A stretch of 64,000 nucleotides of DNA from Phialocephala subalpina (taxonomy: Eukaryota; Ascomycota; Leotiomycetes; Helotiales; Mollisiaceae). A model generated the notes under the pieces. The model ran no database searches and was not told where the DNA came from. It saw only the letters and a list, made by a program, of their open reading frames with translations. Positions 10,719 to 21,144 of this stretch are shown here, one piece after another (position 1 is the stretch's first letter; each line of letters begins with the position of its first letter). Position numbers and translations under genes: made by a program. The stretch is taken from the NCBI GenBank assembly GCA_900073065.1, contig FJOG01000016.1, positions 620,001-684,000 on the forward strand. Direction: 5' to 3'.

Positions 10719-13700
10719 ATGGACCCACTCAGTGCACTCTCCGTTGCTGCCAGCGTCGCACAATTTCTGGAATTTGGTTGCAGCCTCGTGTCCAACAGCA
10801 AGCAAATATTCAGATCAGTTGAAGGCGCATTGCCTGCGAATATCAAAGTTGAAGACGCAACGAAACGACTCGTTGAGCTGAGCGAGGGAATCAAGTCAGG
10901 GCTTGTTCTAGGCGGCCAAGATCCTTATCTCACCTCGAAGGAGGATGACGCCCTTCGAGCAATATGCGACGGATGCATAGCAGCCTCAATCACATTGCTA
11001 TCAAAGCTTGATAAGCTCAAGGTTCAAGATGATGACAAAATGCGAAGATATAAGAGCATTCGGCAGGCGCTGAAAAGTGTTTGGTCGCAGAAATCACTGG
11101 ATGAGCTTGCAGAACAGCTCAAGCACTTCCGCAGTGAGATGGATGCTCATGTCCTAGTATCATTGAGGTAAATGGATAAGATATCTCCAGTGGTAGCCAG
11201 ATTACTGAATAGTGGTGAAATCGTAGTGGAAAGTTCAACAACCTATCCCTGCTCCAAGATGAGAAGTTCACTGCCCTTGACAAAACCCTGCAGCGAACCA
11301 TCGAACCTCTCCTCAGACATTTGGTTCATATTCACACCAAGCTGGACCTCATGTCATCTCAGCATAATAGTTGTGACTCTACTGAGGACGGACGAAAACG
11401 AGCTCAGGAGTGGGGAAATCCCGACTCAGAGGACAGCGAAACCGAAGCAGCACATGATCGGAAGATCAATGCTGCCCTGTTACATGTACTCAACTTCTCC
11501 GCCAGAACCCATCGACAATACGAGATTGCCGAAGCCTACCAGCAAACTTTCGAATGGATCTTTGCACCCCAGCATGGACAAGGAGAGGCTCACGGCACTT
11601 CTAGATGGGAAGCAAGACCATGGAGCAACTTCGTGGAGTGGCTCCGTGGAGAAGGGAATTCAACGAGATTATATTGGATCAATGGAAAGGCCGGCTCTGG
11701 GAAGTCAACATTGATGCGATTTATCGTCAATCATAGCGAAACGGAACGGCATCTCAGGCACTGGGCTGGCGATGCTGACCTACAAGTCTGTAGCTTCTTT
11801 TTCTGGAATAGTGGAACGGGACTACAACATTCTCGACAAGGACTCTTGAGATCCTTGTTATTCTCAACTTTGAAGAATCGACCTGAGCTTACCCGAGAAT
11901 TGTTTAGGGCCGAGTGGAAGGAGATAGCCGAGGCCGAGGAGCGGTATGGAAACATCTACCAACGACAATGGGACATTCCTGTGAGGAAGCTGGAACAGGC
12001 ATTCAAGCACCTCATAGCACTTGCAACAGACGACTTCAAGCTATGTTTCTTTATTGATGGTCTGGATGAATCCAAAGAAGGGCCAGAAGAGCTTATGAGC
12101 ATTATGAATGATGCTGCTGGATCCCCCTTCGTCAAGATTTGTCTTTCCAGCAGACCCTGGCTTCTGTTTGAAGAGGTATTCGAGAATACTTCGAGCCTTC
12201 GTCTACAAGACTTGACTTACGAGGACATTACTTTATATGTTCGAGAGAAGCTTCAACGAGATTCAAAAATGAAAAGACTCGAAAGAGTCAATCCTGATGG
12301 GGCCAGCTCCTTGGTCAGAAACATTGTTACAAAAGCAAACGGGGTATTTCTGTGGGTCAACATCGCCACGACATCTCTACTCGCTGGATTGAGAAACTGG
12401 GACGATATTTCAGACTTACAGCGAAGGCTTGACGAACTACCCTCTGACCTTAACGCGCTGTACGGTCATATGCTGGACCGAATTGAGCCTCTTTATTTCT
12501 TCCAGGCCAGCAAAATCTTCCAAATTTTCGATGCCGCTGCTGCCATGAAAATGCGGCCAACCGTCCTAGAACTTGACCTTGCAGTGAATGCAAATTATTC
12601 TGCTGCTACAGCTCCGACAGCAGAACCGCCAACTGATTCCGAGCTTGAATATCGTTGCCAGCGCATGGCAGCGCATTTGAAAAGTCGGTGTGAAGGTCTT
12701 TTGGAGGCACATGATGCCTTCGACCGACATTGGGAGTCTATCCCTGACGATGAGGAACTGGCCAATGTCAGCTCCACATATTGGAAAGAGTATAAGCCAC
12801 AAGATGATCAGGAGAAGAGATTGAGAACTTCATGGAGAGTCTCCTATCTTCACCGGACTGTGAAGGACTTTCTAAATACTCCTTCTGTGCGAGACAGACT
12901 TGAGGCTGCGTCTAACAATGAGGCTTCACCGGACCCCCGATTTGACCCACATTTCTCTTTGTTAATGTCTTACGTTATCAACTTGAGACTTGGTCTCCGC
13001 TCCTACTACTACGATGGAGAAAGTTTGGACGAGGAGAGGCTTCGAAAAGCCACGCTGGACGCCGTAAGGTTTGCTGGAAAGACAGACGAGTCGAATACGA
13101 AAGTCGTGACTTTGCTTCATGCTTTCCATACTCTGTCCTCAAAGTGGTGGAGTGACCTTTCACTAACGGAAGGTCGCTCTAAACCATCTTCTACGGAATG
13201 GGATGGGGAGTTCTTAGCACTGGCCACATATCATGGACTCTGGGGTTATGTGAAAGAGCTCATACAGAGACCAACACAGCTGTTACAGACCAAAGGCTGG
13301 TCGGCCCTGTTGCGACCAGCACTCGGCGTGAACCCTTCAATCAAATCTCATAGAGATTTAGTTATACTTGAGCAGTTATATCGACCAACGCCAGCCTTAG
13401 TTGAGGGCCTTCTTTCGCGCGGTTCCAACCCGAACGCTAAGCTCGGTCGTCCCGGGCAGTCTATCTGGCAAGAATTCCTACAGAAAATGAGCGAGGGAAC
13501 TCTCCCCGGGGAAAAATCGGACTCGTATTACACCAAGTGTTTCGAGATTATCAGAAGCATGTTGGAGAATGGTGCCGAGATCGGCTCTGGGAGACGAGGC
13601 TACAGCGAATCTGAGAGATCGACGTCTATCGACACAGTCATCGAGAAGATATTCTCTGAAAAGTTTCCTATCAAAGCACACTTGCTCCAAAGTATGGTGC

Positions 13701-13792
13701 AGCGAAAGCGGTCATCTCAAAAGCGTCAATTCTCGCCAGAAGAGTGCCAACCCTCGAGCAAGCGGCAGGCTATTCTAAATCCTGACTTATGA
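10719..13792 (+). CDS. NACHT-domain STAND NTPase (fungal NLR-like)
   Basis: Model join(10719..11167, 11227..13792), 1004 aa. The 59 bp intron (GTAAAT...CTGAAT...TAG) joins LVSLS to GKFNNLSLLQDEKF in frame. Residues 1-150 form a helical N-terminal domain starting MDPLSALSVAASVAQFLEFG, typical of the fungal STAND N-terminal family. The NACHT domain follows, with Walker A GKAGSGKST at about 303-311, Walker B CFFIDGLDES at about 423 and LSSRPW at about 457. NGVFLWV and LRNWDDISDLQRRLDELP come next, the usual segment behind fungal NACHT modules. The C-terminus contains weak ankyrin-like stretches (ALVEGLLSRGSNPNAK, IIRSMLENGAEI). Such proteins are nucleotide-dependent switches tied to non-self recognition and cell death in fungi; that role is inferred from the family. 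The reading frame is intact although surrounding paralogues are decayed. Confidence 0.88.
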
Positions 13793-14612
13793 GTGAAATG
13801 GTACTTTCTCGGTCAGATGACCACACTCTAAGGAGTATTATGAGATGCTACGAGGTCTGGGCATCATTCTGTGGGTCAAAAGATCGTATTGTTAAGTCTA
13901 ATGAGCTAGCTAGGGAGGAGAATAAGGATATAAGGGTCTGTGAGATTACCCCTGAGCTATACTCCATATGGAATGAGAGTTTGACCCCACTACACGTGAT
14001 CAGCAACTGACAAGTATCTACAACTCAAAATGTTAGCTGCAGCCTGCCATAAACTTTCATGCGATTGTCTTTGATGTAGTACTGGTGGGTCAATATATGC
14101 TAAATAATCCTGAACTCTTATAAAGTATCAACTAAAATTGCTTTGAAAAATTATTTCAATGTCGGAAACGGCACATATTACTTTCTCCACCTTTATTATC
14201 GTTTGTGTGGATTGCTTAACAGCATATCACTCCGCTCATATGGAAATCTCGTAGCCATCGAACTGTAGATTTTCATATACTTGTGATGCTCCGCCATACT
14301 CACTGACAAAACATATCCCGCCACGTCATAACGACTCGAGTAGTCCGTTCTCAAACTTTGGCAACGAAATTTTATTATTTTAATCTCATTCAAGCACGCT
14401 GGAGGCCAAAATGGGTCTACATTATGGTGCGCAGGCCTGACTCAGGCGTACTCAGGATGCTCAGGCTTTCTCGGGCTCTGCTCCGGCATGCTCACCCTCA
14501 GCTCAGGTTCAAGCAGCAAATGCTCAGGTCCGCAGACTTAAACGGAACCAGCGAAAGGGAAAATTAATCTTGAGTTTAGGGGTATCATGGACAAATTTCC
14601 ATGGCCTAACAC
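13793..14612. other. intergenic with a CTCAGG-rich block
   Basis: No supported gene. From 14417 to 14530 there is a GC-rich block with repeated CTCAGG/CTCAGC/GGCATGCTCA words, ending in CCGCAGACTT. It resembles the block at 9650-9730 beside BTB copy 5, which ends in GGCCAGACTT. The stretch at 13793-14010 has a short open frame with no recognisable domain. Confidence 0.45.
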
Positions 14613-15062
14613 TCATCGATGGAACAAGCACTTGAAAGCAGAAAATTTCATGAGAAGATTGAGGCTGATTTGTTCAGGTACCCGGTGGACGCGTCCATGA
14701 AGTATATTCATCAATATCTCGAATGGTTCAGGGTCGTCGTCCGGGAGCTCCATCTCCGTAATATCACGGGATTTGAGCAGTTCACCTTCGTGGCAAAAGT
14801 TAGGCTTGAACATAGCTCTGAATACCGGTGATGCGACCATCAGATGCTTCGAGGATATAAGCATGTGGACTTCGTTTTTTAGAGGTCCCGAGTCCGCGTC
14901 AAGTGGATCTATATCATTGCTGGCAGGCGTCAAAAGCGCATCAGCCGAATCGTTTGGGGCTGTGTCTTTGTTGTTTTCTTGGTGGTTGTCGTCGTCTGCG
15001 GGATATACCAAACGCAGAAGAAGATCGCCATCATTGTCGAATCTGACTTGCTAGCTCGGCAT
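14613..15062 (-). pseudogene. BTB-domain paralogue, truncated copy 6
   Basis: On the minus strand ATG 15062 begins MPS, then TAG at 15053-15051, then QVRFDNDGDLLLRLVY. The family FDxDGDL motif is thus behind a premature stop; a CAG to TAG change is the simplest explanation. The frame is then open through an acidic linker to VHMLISSKHLMVASPVFRAM, PDDDPEPFEILMNILHGR and VPEQISLNLLMKFSA. There it stops abruptly and lacks the KYQ, LPIP and C-terminal segments present in all other copies. The 3' truncation lies about 80 bp from the CTCAGG-rich block. Confidence 0.8.
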
Positions 15063-15486
15063 ACTGGAGTAACTGCGTTGATGGCAAGATTTTCCTTGAA
15101 TAGTTCGTGAAGTTGGGGAAGGAAGGCTCAGACGTACCATTCGTAGCTTCCCCTGAAGAAGTGCACAAGGCTTCGCTAAACAATTTCGGAAAGGTCGACT
15201 CACTCTTTCGGCAACTTAGCGGCTGAAGCTCTCTAGCTCCATGCACGGGCCCCTGAAGCTACAGCCTCGCTCTCACCTTTCAGTTCCTTAAGCTTCATAA
15301 TAGAGAGCAGAGTTCAGAAAGGTAAAGTATTCCAACCTCCCTGCTTTGAATCAGTCGTAACTAACCCGAAAATGAAAACCAGCTACAAGAGTTTTTCACC
15401 AGACTTTGCCTCGAACCTGCCCGCCTTCGTAATTCGATAGCGAGCAAACGAAAAGGAAGGAGCAACATACTACCAAGAAATCAGCC
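15063..15486. other. intergenic, divergent promoters of BTB copies 6 and 7
   Basis: No gene seen. It separates the divergent starts of copies 6 and 7 and probably carries their promoters. Confidence 0.45.
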
Positions 15487-16742
15487 ATGGCCACAGAGAT
15501 ACACACCTTTGACCAAGATGGAGACCTCGTGTTGCAATTAATTCGCACCCAAAAAAGGCATTGGCGTCGGAGGAAGGCGAGGATGGGGACAACACCACCG
15601 ATATAGGTGTACACACGGCAGACGAGGACAGAGACGATGAGGAGGACGAGGAAGACGAGCCTGTAGCAGGAGAGCACAGTGAGAACAGAGACGGATCTAC
15701 GCCATCTGCCGAACTGACCATCCCAGCAACTCCTGATTCCGCCCAGGAGGAACTCGACGCGAAGAATGCCGAAGAGCCAGACATTGACGTGCACATGCTC
15801 GTCTCCTCGCGACATTTGATGCTGGCGTCGCCTGTTTTCAAAGCCATGCTCCGCCATGGTAATTTTAAGGAAGGGCGCGAGCTTGGTTCTACTGGACGTT
15901 TGGATATACCCCTCCCAGATGATGACCCGGAAGCATTCATCGTTCTGTTGGACATCATTCACCGCCCCAATCGGCGCGTTCCCCGACAGATTGGTCTAGA
16001 CTTGATGGCAAATATCGCAATATTGGTGGATAAGTACCAAATGGTGGAGGCCGCCGAAGCCTTTTCGGAAGCATGGATTGAAGATCTCAAGCTCGACATC
16101 CCTTCAGACTATGAAAATTCAAAGCTTCGACCTCGAGTGCACAAATGGACGTGTATTGCATGGGTTTTTGGGAAGCGCAAGGAATTCAAGGACATGACAA
16201 AGCTCATGGAGCAGCACTGTGGTGCGGACTTGGGAGAACAGATTGAGAAATGTTTTCCTATCCCCGACATTATCATTGGTAGGATCATCGGCAGAGCTAC
16301 CTCGAAAATTTACTGACTTGTCTTAGATGCCATCAAGCAGAAACGAGAAGCCGCCTTATTCGAGCTGTATGCGTTAGTAGAACAGATCATCAGAAGGTAT
16401 CGGCGCAAGGATATCTTCTGCCCTAGAACAGATGATAAGAACTTGCGGCCAGCATGTGACGCCATGTTACTTGGGTCACTCCTGAAGAATGCGATTGCTG
16501 CAGGACTGTACCCGCCTCCCACATCTCCCTATGGAGAAGAGACATATGCCTATGTGGCTGGCAACTTGGACCGTCTTGAAGCTGAAGCTTTATGCGGCAA
16601 AATCCGGCCGTTCACGAAGGAGAAACCTCACAAAAATAGCCATGGATTCCATTTATTGGCTGTGGCAAAGATCCAAGAGCTGGATGAGCGTCTTTCTAGG
16701 CTTGATATAAACGACTTCAAGAAGGCTATACGCACTTCATAG
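15487..16742 (+). CDS. BTB/POZ-domain protein copy 7, apparent frameshift at an A6 run
   Basis: ATG 15487 encodes MATEIHTFDQDGDLVLQLIR, the family motif. The BTB frame is -1 relative to it and open from 15513. One extra A in the AAAAAA run at 15551-15556 would join IRTQ directly to KKALASEEGEDGD. Without that, the first in-frame ATG is inside the BTB core, so a sequence error or a recent 1-bp deletion is likely. The linker of about 75 residues is very acidic. BTB core HMLVSSRHLMLASPVFKAML precedes PLPDDDPEAFIVLLDIIH and FPIPDIIIG. A 48 bp intron (16279-16326) lies at the conserved site and is followed by DAIKQKREA, CDAMLLGSLLKN and YPPPTSPYGE. The stop is TAG 16740-16742. Confidence 0.75.
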
Positions 16743-17102
16743 GCCAAGTAGCCCTCGCGGGTGTGAAGTCATGCAAGAGGATGTATTGTTGCCAGCATGT
16801 GATTGCACTCCGATTGTGGAACTCCTCTACGGTAGCTTGAGGAATCTTCGGCTCTCGATGCTCTTACAAGCACTCCTTCGGGATTTGTGTTGGAAGTTGG
16901 CACCCGCTATTGTGGGGATCCACACTCTGTGGGACAGATATGTGATTTTACAAGAAGCTGTTTGCTTAGCTACATCCAGTGTAATCAGCAAGCCCTCTAT
17001 CTGGGACCTGTTCTGCGGGCAGACACAAGGCAACATCTTCGCCCTTGAGCTCTGTGAAGACGGCTCCGTACTCTCGCTGGGATCAGGTGTCAGCTTAGCT
17101 AT
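16743..17102. other. intergenic between convergent genes
   Basis: Short open frames on both strands, none with a recognisable domain. It lies between the 3' ends of BTB copy 7 and the glucanase-like gene. Confidence 0.4.
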
Positions 17103-18394
17103 TCAAGCGTGAATTGGAATGAAGAAGCAGAAATAGGGACGATGGAGACTGTTCGAGCCTACATTCAGAATGTAGATGAATTCGTCATACACTCCATCTC
17201 TTTTCATCTTCTCGCGAGCGAAATCTCCTATACCTCCGAGTATAGCATTCACTGTTGTGATCTTGCTATCCCAAGACACGAACGAAGATGTCGCTGTCCC
17301 ATCGATCCGAGTTGACTCACTGCTTCCATAAGGATCTTGGAGAGGATGTCAGCATTTGGCATTCTGCTTCTCTCAAAGTTGTTGCTGGGCCTTACTTTGC
17401 ATCTTCTTCCCATCAGCCATGTTCTTCCACCACGCCATGCCGACCGCTTCATCGAACAGCACCAATGGAAAGACACTGTATGGAGTGATCACATCGAGTT
17501 CTTGGACCGTCTGGTTGGAGATCGAGGGTATGCCGGCGTTCGAGATGTATCCTATGATCTGACCAGTGGTCGGGTCAGTGGAATTGTTAACAGATGCGAA
17601 CATTCCTGGGACCTTCGTGACGACTGAGTTGCAGGTTCGCACTCTCTCGGCGTTATAGAAAATGCGTCTGAAATCGGATCAGTCATCTCGAAGACTCCGC
17701 GAAGGTGGGAGACTCACTTCACGATGTCGACGTCGTAGTACGGCATCTCCATTACTTTCCATTGCTCGTGGCTGGAGAACCAGAATCCTGCCACTTCTCA
17801 GTACATGTTCCTTTAGTGATTTGTCTGTTGACTTGCCCTTTTGCACAGTTATGGATCCAACTGCTCCCATATCGTACTCGACACTAACAAGTTGTGGTCG
17901 CTTGACCTCCCACAAGAGATTCTTGTCGTTGTCTGAGAGCCCACCGAAGAAATACAACCACCAAGCAAAGAGCTCTCCTTCATATGGGTCGTTCAAAGTA
18001 CCACTACCTTCGCAAGTGTAGTTCTGACGTGGATCATCTACTTGAAATGTCTGATTTGCCAAGTCTGTCACGGCGCAGACGACTCCATTTCCTATGTAGA
18101 ATATCTGTGTACTTCAGTATTTTTTTCTAAAGAAGATGTGCGAGTTGGCATACTTTTGCAGCTGTGGATTTGGTGTAGTCAAGCCATGATTGCCAACCTT
18201 TTGCTAAATCACTGTACCCAGGGATTGGGGAGTTTCGAGTACCTGAACAGCGCTGTACACTGCCCAGATGAGTTCACTATGCACCAAGTCAGCCATTTTA
18301 ATACAAGTGAACTGGTCTGAATCGAAGTTACCCATTGTCAAGTGCAGGTACCCGATTAACCCAATCATACGTCGGCATAATCTCAACTTCATCC
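17103..18394 (-). pseudogene. endo-beta-1,2-glucanase-like (SGL family) gene, 3' fragment left of the LTR element
   Basis: Minus-strand continuation of the gene starting at 29228. Exons read 18394-18332, 18276-18154, 18104-17837, 17787-17718, 17667-17396 and 17335-17103. Key segments are MPTYDWVNRVPALDNG, ELIWAVYSAVQ, LAKGWQSWLDYTKSTAAK, NDPYEGELFAWWLYFFGGL, FWFSSHEQWKVMEMPYYDVD, RVRTCNSVVTKVPGMFAS and YISNAGIPSISNQT. The fungal SGL-type enzyme is an (alpha/alpha)6-barrel hydrolase that cleaves beta-1,2-glucan outside the cell. All introns are 49-60 bp; the one at 17836-17788 uses a GC donor (AAGG|GCAAGT). Besides the insertion there is a frameshift in CCCTGGG near 18216-18222, where one more G would restore frame. 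The extreme C-terminus looks replaced or shortened. Confidence 0.7.
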
Positions 18395-18527
18395 TGTCAC
18401 GGTATCAGAATGTGAAGAGAGAAGCATCATGCATTCCTCTATGAAGGAGCCTGCCATAAGGGCAGGTGCTCCGCTACTAGTGCTACGCTATATCATGTGA
18501 CTTGTCACGGTATCGTATACTATGACA
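18395..18527 (-). repeat. LTR of the chromovirus (3' LTR in element orientation)
   Basis: 133 bp, differing from the copy at 28591 at only four positions that I can see, all transitions. It contains an internal repeat of its own start (TGTCACGGTATC, again near 18503). GC content is clearly higher than in the element interior. Confidence 0.95.
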
Positions 18528-18540
18528 TCCCCCCCTTTAG
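18528..18540 (-). other. polypurine tract of the retrotransposon
   Basis: On the minus strand this reads CTAAAGGGGGGGA and abuts the LTR start TGTCATAG. It is the expected primer site for plus-strand DNA synthesis and fixes the element orientation as minus. Confidence 0.8.
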
Positions 18541-19275
18541 CCCGGAAGCGTGCCTCTTAGTACGATATTATGCTTTGAAAAAACAATCTTCGTAGTGGCT
18601 TAATAGGATAGAATATCGTAGTAAGTGTAGTAAAGAGAAAAAAACTTTATAGTATCGCAAAGTAAAAAAAGAAAGAAAAAAGAAAAAATAATGTAGCCTT
18701 CGTTATAGTCTTAGCGTAGTTTTGTATTTATCCGTCCTAATTGTCCCCCGAGGTACTATTTTGCCGTGAGTGATACCGTTTATCGTGCGGTTTAAACCCT
18801 TTTGGTTAACGTATCTCTCTAATAACGGGATAATATCTTAGATACGGTCCTTCGGTGTAACACTAAACAACTTATAAGTTACTCGTAAGTGGTATTGATT
18901 TCTGCCATCGGTTGGTTTAATTTAGTGCTATACGTCCTAGCCGTGGTTATTATAAGGTGGTGTAGAACCGATATCGGCCGACGATAAAGAAAGGGCGCTT
19001 TCGTTCTTAGGGGGCTTTGCCTTTAGTATAGCGTCGTGTTTTACGTTGGATATATTAGATTTAATAGCGTGTTCCAATTTGCTTTTGGCTTCTTTGGACT
19101 TTTTATGATAACGACGTTCAATTGCTAGTTTTCTCGCAGATTCTAGTGTAAGAGTGTCCTTACGTGACGGTGTTTGTAACTGGCTTTAAAAGGACGTCGT
19201 GAAAAAACGGGAGCGTAGAATACTATCCGTGGGCGCGCTACTATCGTCGATAACATATAGTATAGAATATGGAGG

Positions 19276-19659
19276 TTATTCAAAGGGTGGGACACGGGTA
19301 GCTTTTAGTATAAAAGTAAATGTATTTATTATAAGTAGTATTAATTGTAGTTGTATTTGATTATTCGTAGTGTCTCGAATCGCTACCGTTACCGCGTTTT
19401 CGAAAGGTATGTAATCGTCACTGAAGATAAATCGGTCTAAGATAGCGTGTAGTTTTAATATATTTTGCATCGTACGCTCCATTTCCAAATGGTAACTTTC
19501 TTTTGTTGTTATATGTCGGATTATTTTATTGTAGGTAAGTAAAAGTGCATTTCCAATTTCGGTGGCGAGGTCGGCTATAGTGACTTCGGCGTCGCTAGTG
19601 GTGTCAGAATCTCGTACCGTTACACAGCGGTTGATAACTCGGGCGATATCTCTAACCAT
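19276..19659 (-). CDS. 127-codon open frame in the extra 3' region of the retrotransposon
   Basis: This is the longest unbroken minus-strand frame in the roughly 2.6 kb between the chromodomain and the 3' LTR, a stretch most chromoviruses lack. The product starts MVRDIARVINRCVTVRDSDT and is not recognised. It has an acidic N-terminal half and a hydrophobic C-terminal stretch (LQLILLIINTFTFIL). It may be part of a longer decayed extra gene, or simply open by chance in TA-rich sequence. Confidence 0.3.
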   Translation of the reverse strand: MVRDIARVINRCVTVRDSDTTSDAEVTIADLATEIGNALLLTYNKIIRHITTKESYHLEMERTMQNILKLHAILDRFIFSDDYIPFENAVTVAIRDTTNNQIQLQLILLIINTFTFILKATRVPPFE

Positions 19660-21144
19660 CGCTTTTTAACGTTCAGTGCAGATTCGGCCCAGACGTTGGT
19701 CGTCCTATGTGCTGCTTCGTATATAGCACTTAATAAGTTGGTATGATACAATAAATCCCAGGTAGTAGATTCTAGTATATAACCGCGGATAAGAATGTGA
19801 TGTAGAATTCGAGACCGGTTCTCTCGATGTTTTTATATCGTCGTAAAATCGTCGGAACTATAGTAGTTATTGATCGCGGCTATTGTTTCTTTTATCGCTA
19901 TTATAGCGTCGAGGAAAAGAGCGGCGGCACTTTAAGGACGTAGCTTTATTAGTCGCTCTTCTGGACGTCGTCGGTCGATTTCTTTAGGGTGTTCGATTAC
20001 CGGTGTTAAGCTCTTTATAGTAGCGGTTATAACGTTAATAAAAAAATAGTGCCAATTCTACTATTTATCGTTAAGTACTTCTCGAACATTAAAGTCTTCT
20101 CTACCGAAGAAATAAATATCTCCGTTATTATAGCGAATAAACGCAATACGCAAGTCGGGAATTATAGTACCGTTTAACGGGAAGTCGATTTTATTAATTC
20201 TCGACTATTATAGTATACCGCAATTCTTCTTATCGAAGAAAAGGAAACTATCGAAGTAATAATCGAACGGGAAATATCGTAATAAATCATATTCTCTTCT
20301 TATTATCTACGCAGTACTAGTATAATCGTTTAATTGCTTTATATTAATAAGCCGTAAAAGTGTACGTTCTTCTCAAGTATAGTATACCTTTATTCTATTA
20401 TTGATATCGAGATATGAATTAACGAAAATAAAGTATATATCGAAAGATATTTTATTCGCCGTGGATTTTATCGTACTATAGAAGAGTATATTGCATTGGT
20501 CGTCGTTATAAGATAATTTCTTATTATTACGTATATTTAGAATATTTTTTTTAGGATTTTAAATAATCTTCTTTTCGGGCTTATTATCGCGATCGATACT
20601 ATGTAAATCGTTGTTTTTGTATCGTATTAAAACGTTAATTCGATTTTAGTTTAATAAGTTTTAGAGGGCTCTTCGCTTTAATTCGGTGGAAGACTTCGTC
20701 TAATATTTAATGATGATAAGGCGTCTTGCGCTATCGTAGGCGAATAAGGGAGTGCTAAGGGCGATATTGCTTAGTCCGTGAAGTATATATGGCGTAGTTT
20801 TTTCGCCGGATATTTTACGCTTTTTCGCGGCGATAATTTTAGCGATTTTCTGTAAACGGCGAGTTTGTACTTCGAAAATTATATTTCAAGTATCGTTATT
20901 ACAATGCAATTTAATTCGTTATTATAGTGTACGAAGAATAAAACGCAAGAATTAAAAATCGAGATAATTTTATTGCGTAAAGCGATATAAAAATATTTTG
21001 TATTATTCTACCGGTAAAATAATAATGCGTAATAATAGTAAAAATGCGGTGGCCGCTTCGATTTTAATACTGTTTTCGCGACGCTAAAAAGTAGGCGGAG
21101 AAAAGTTTTCTTTACACTCCGCCGCCAGATAAAAGCTTTCGCTT

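Noticed and set aside
16771..17112. 113-codon plus-strand frame after BTB copy 7
   Set aside because: No domain, and it overlaps the end of the minus-strand glucanase-like gene.
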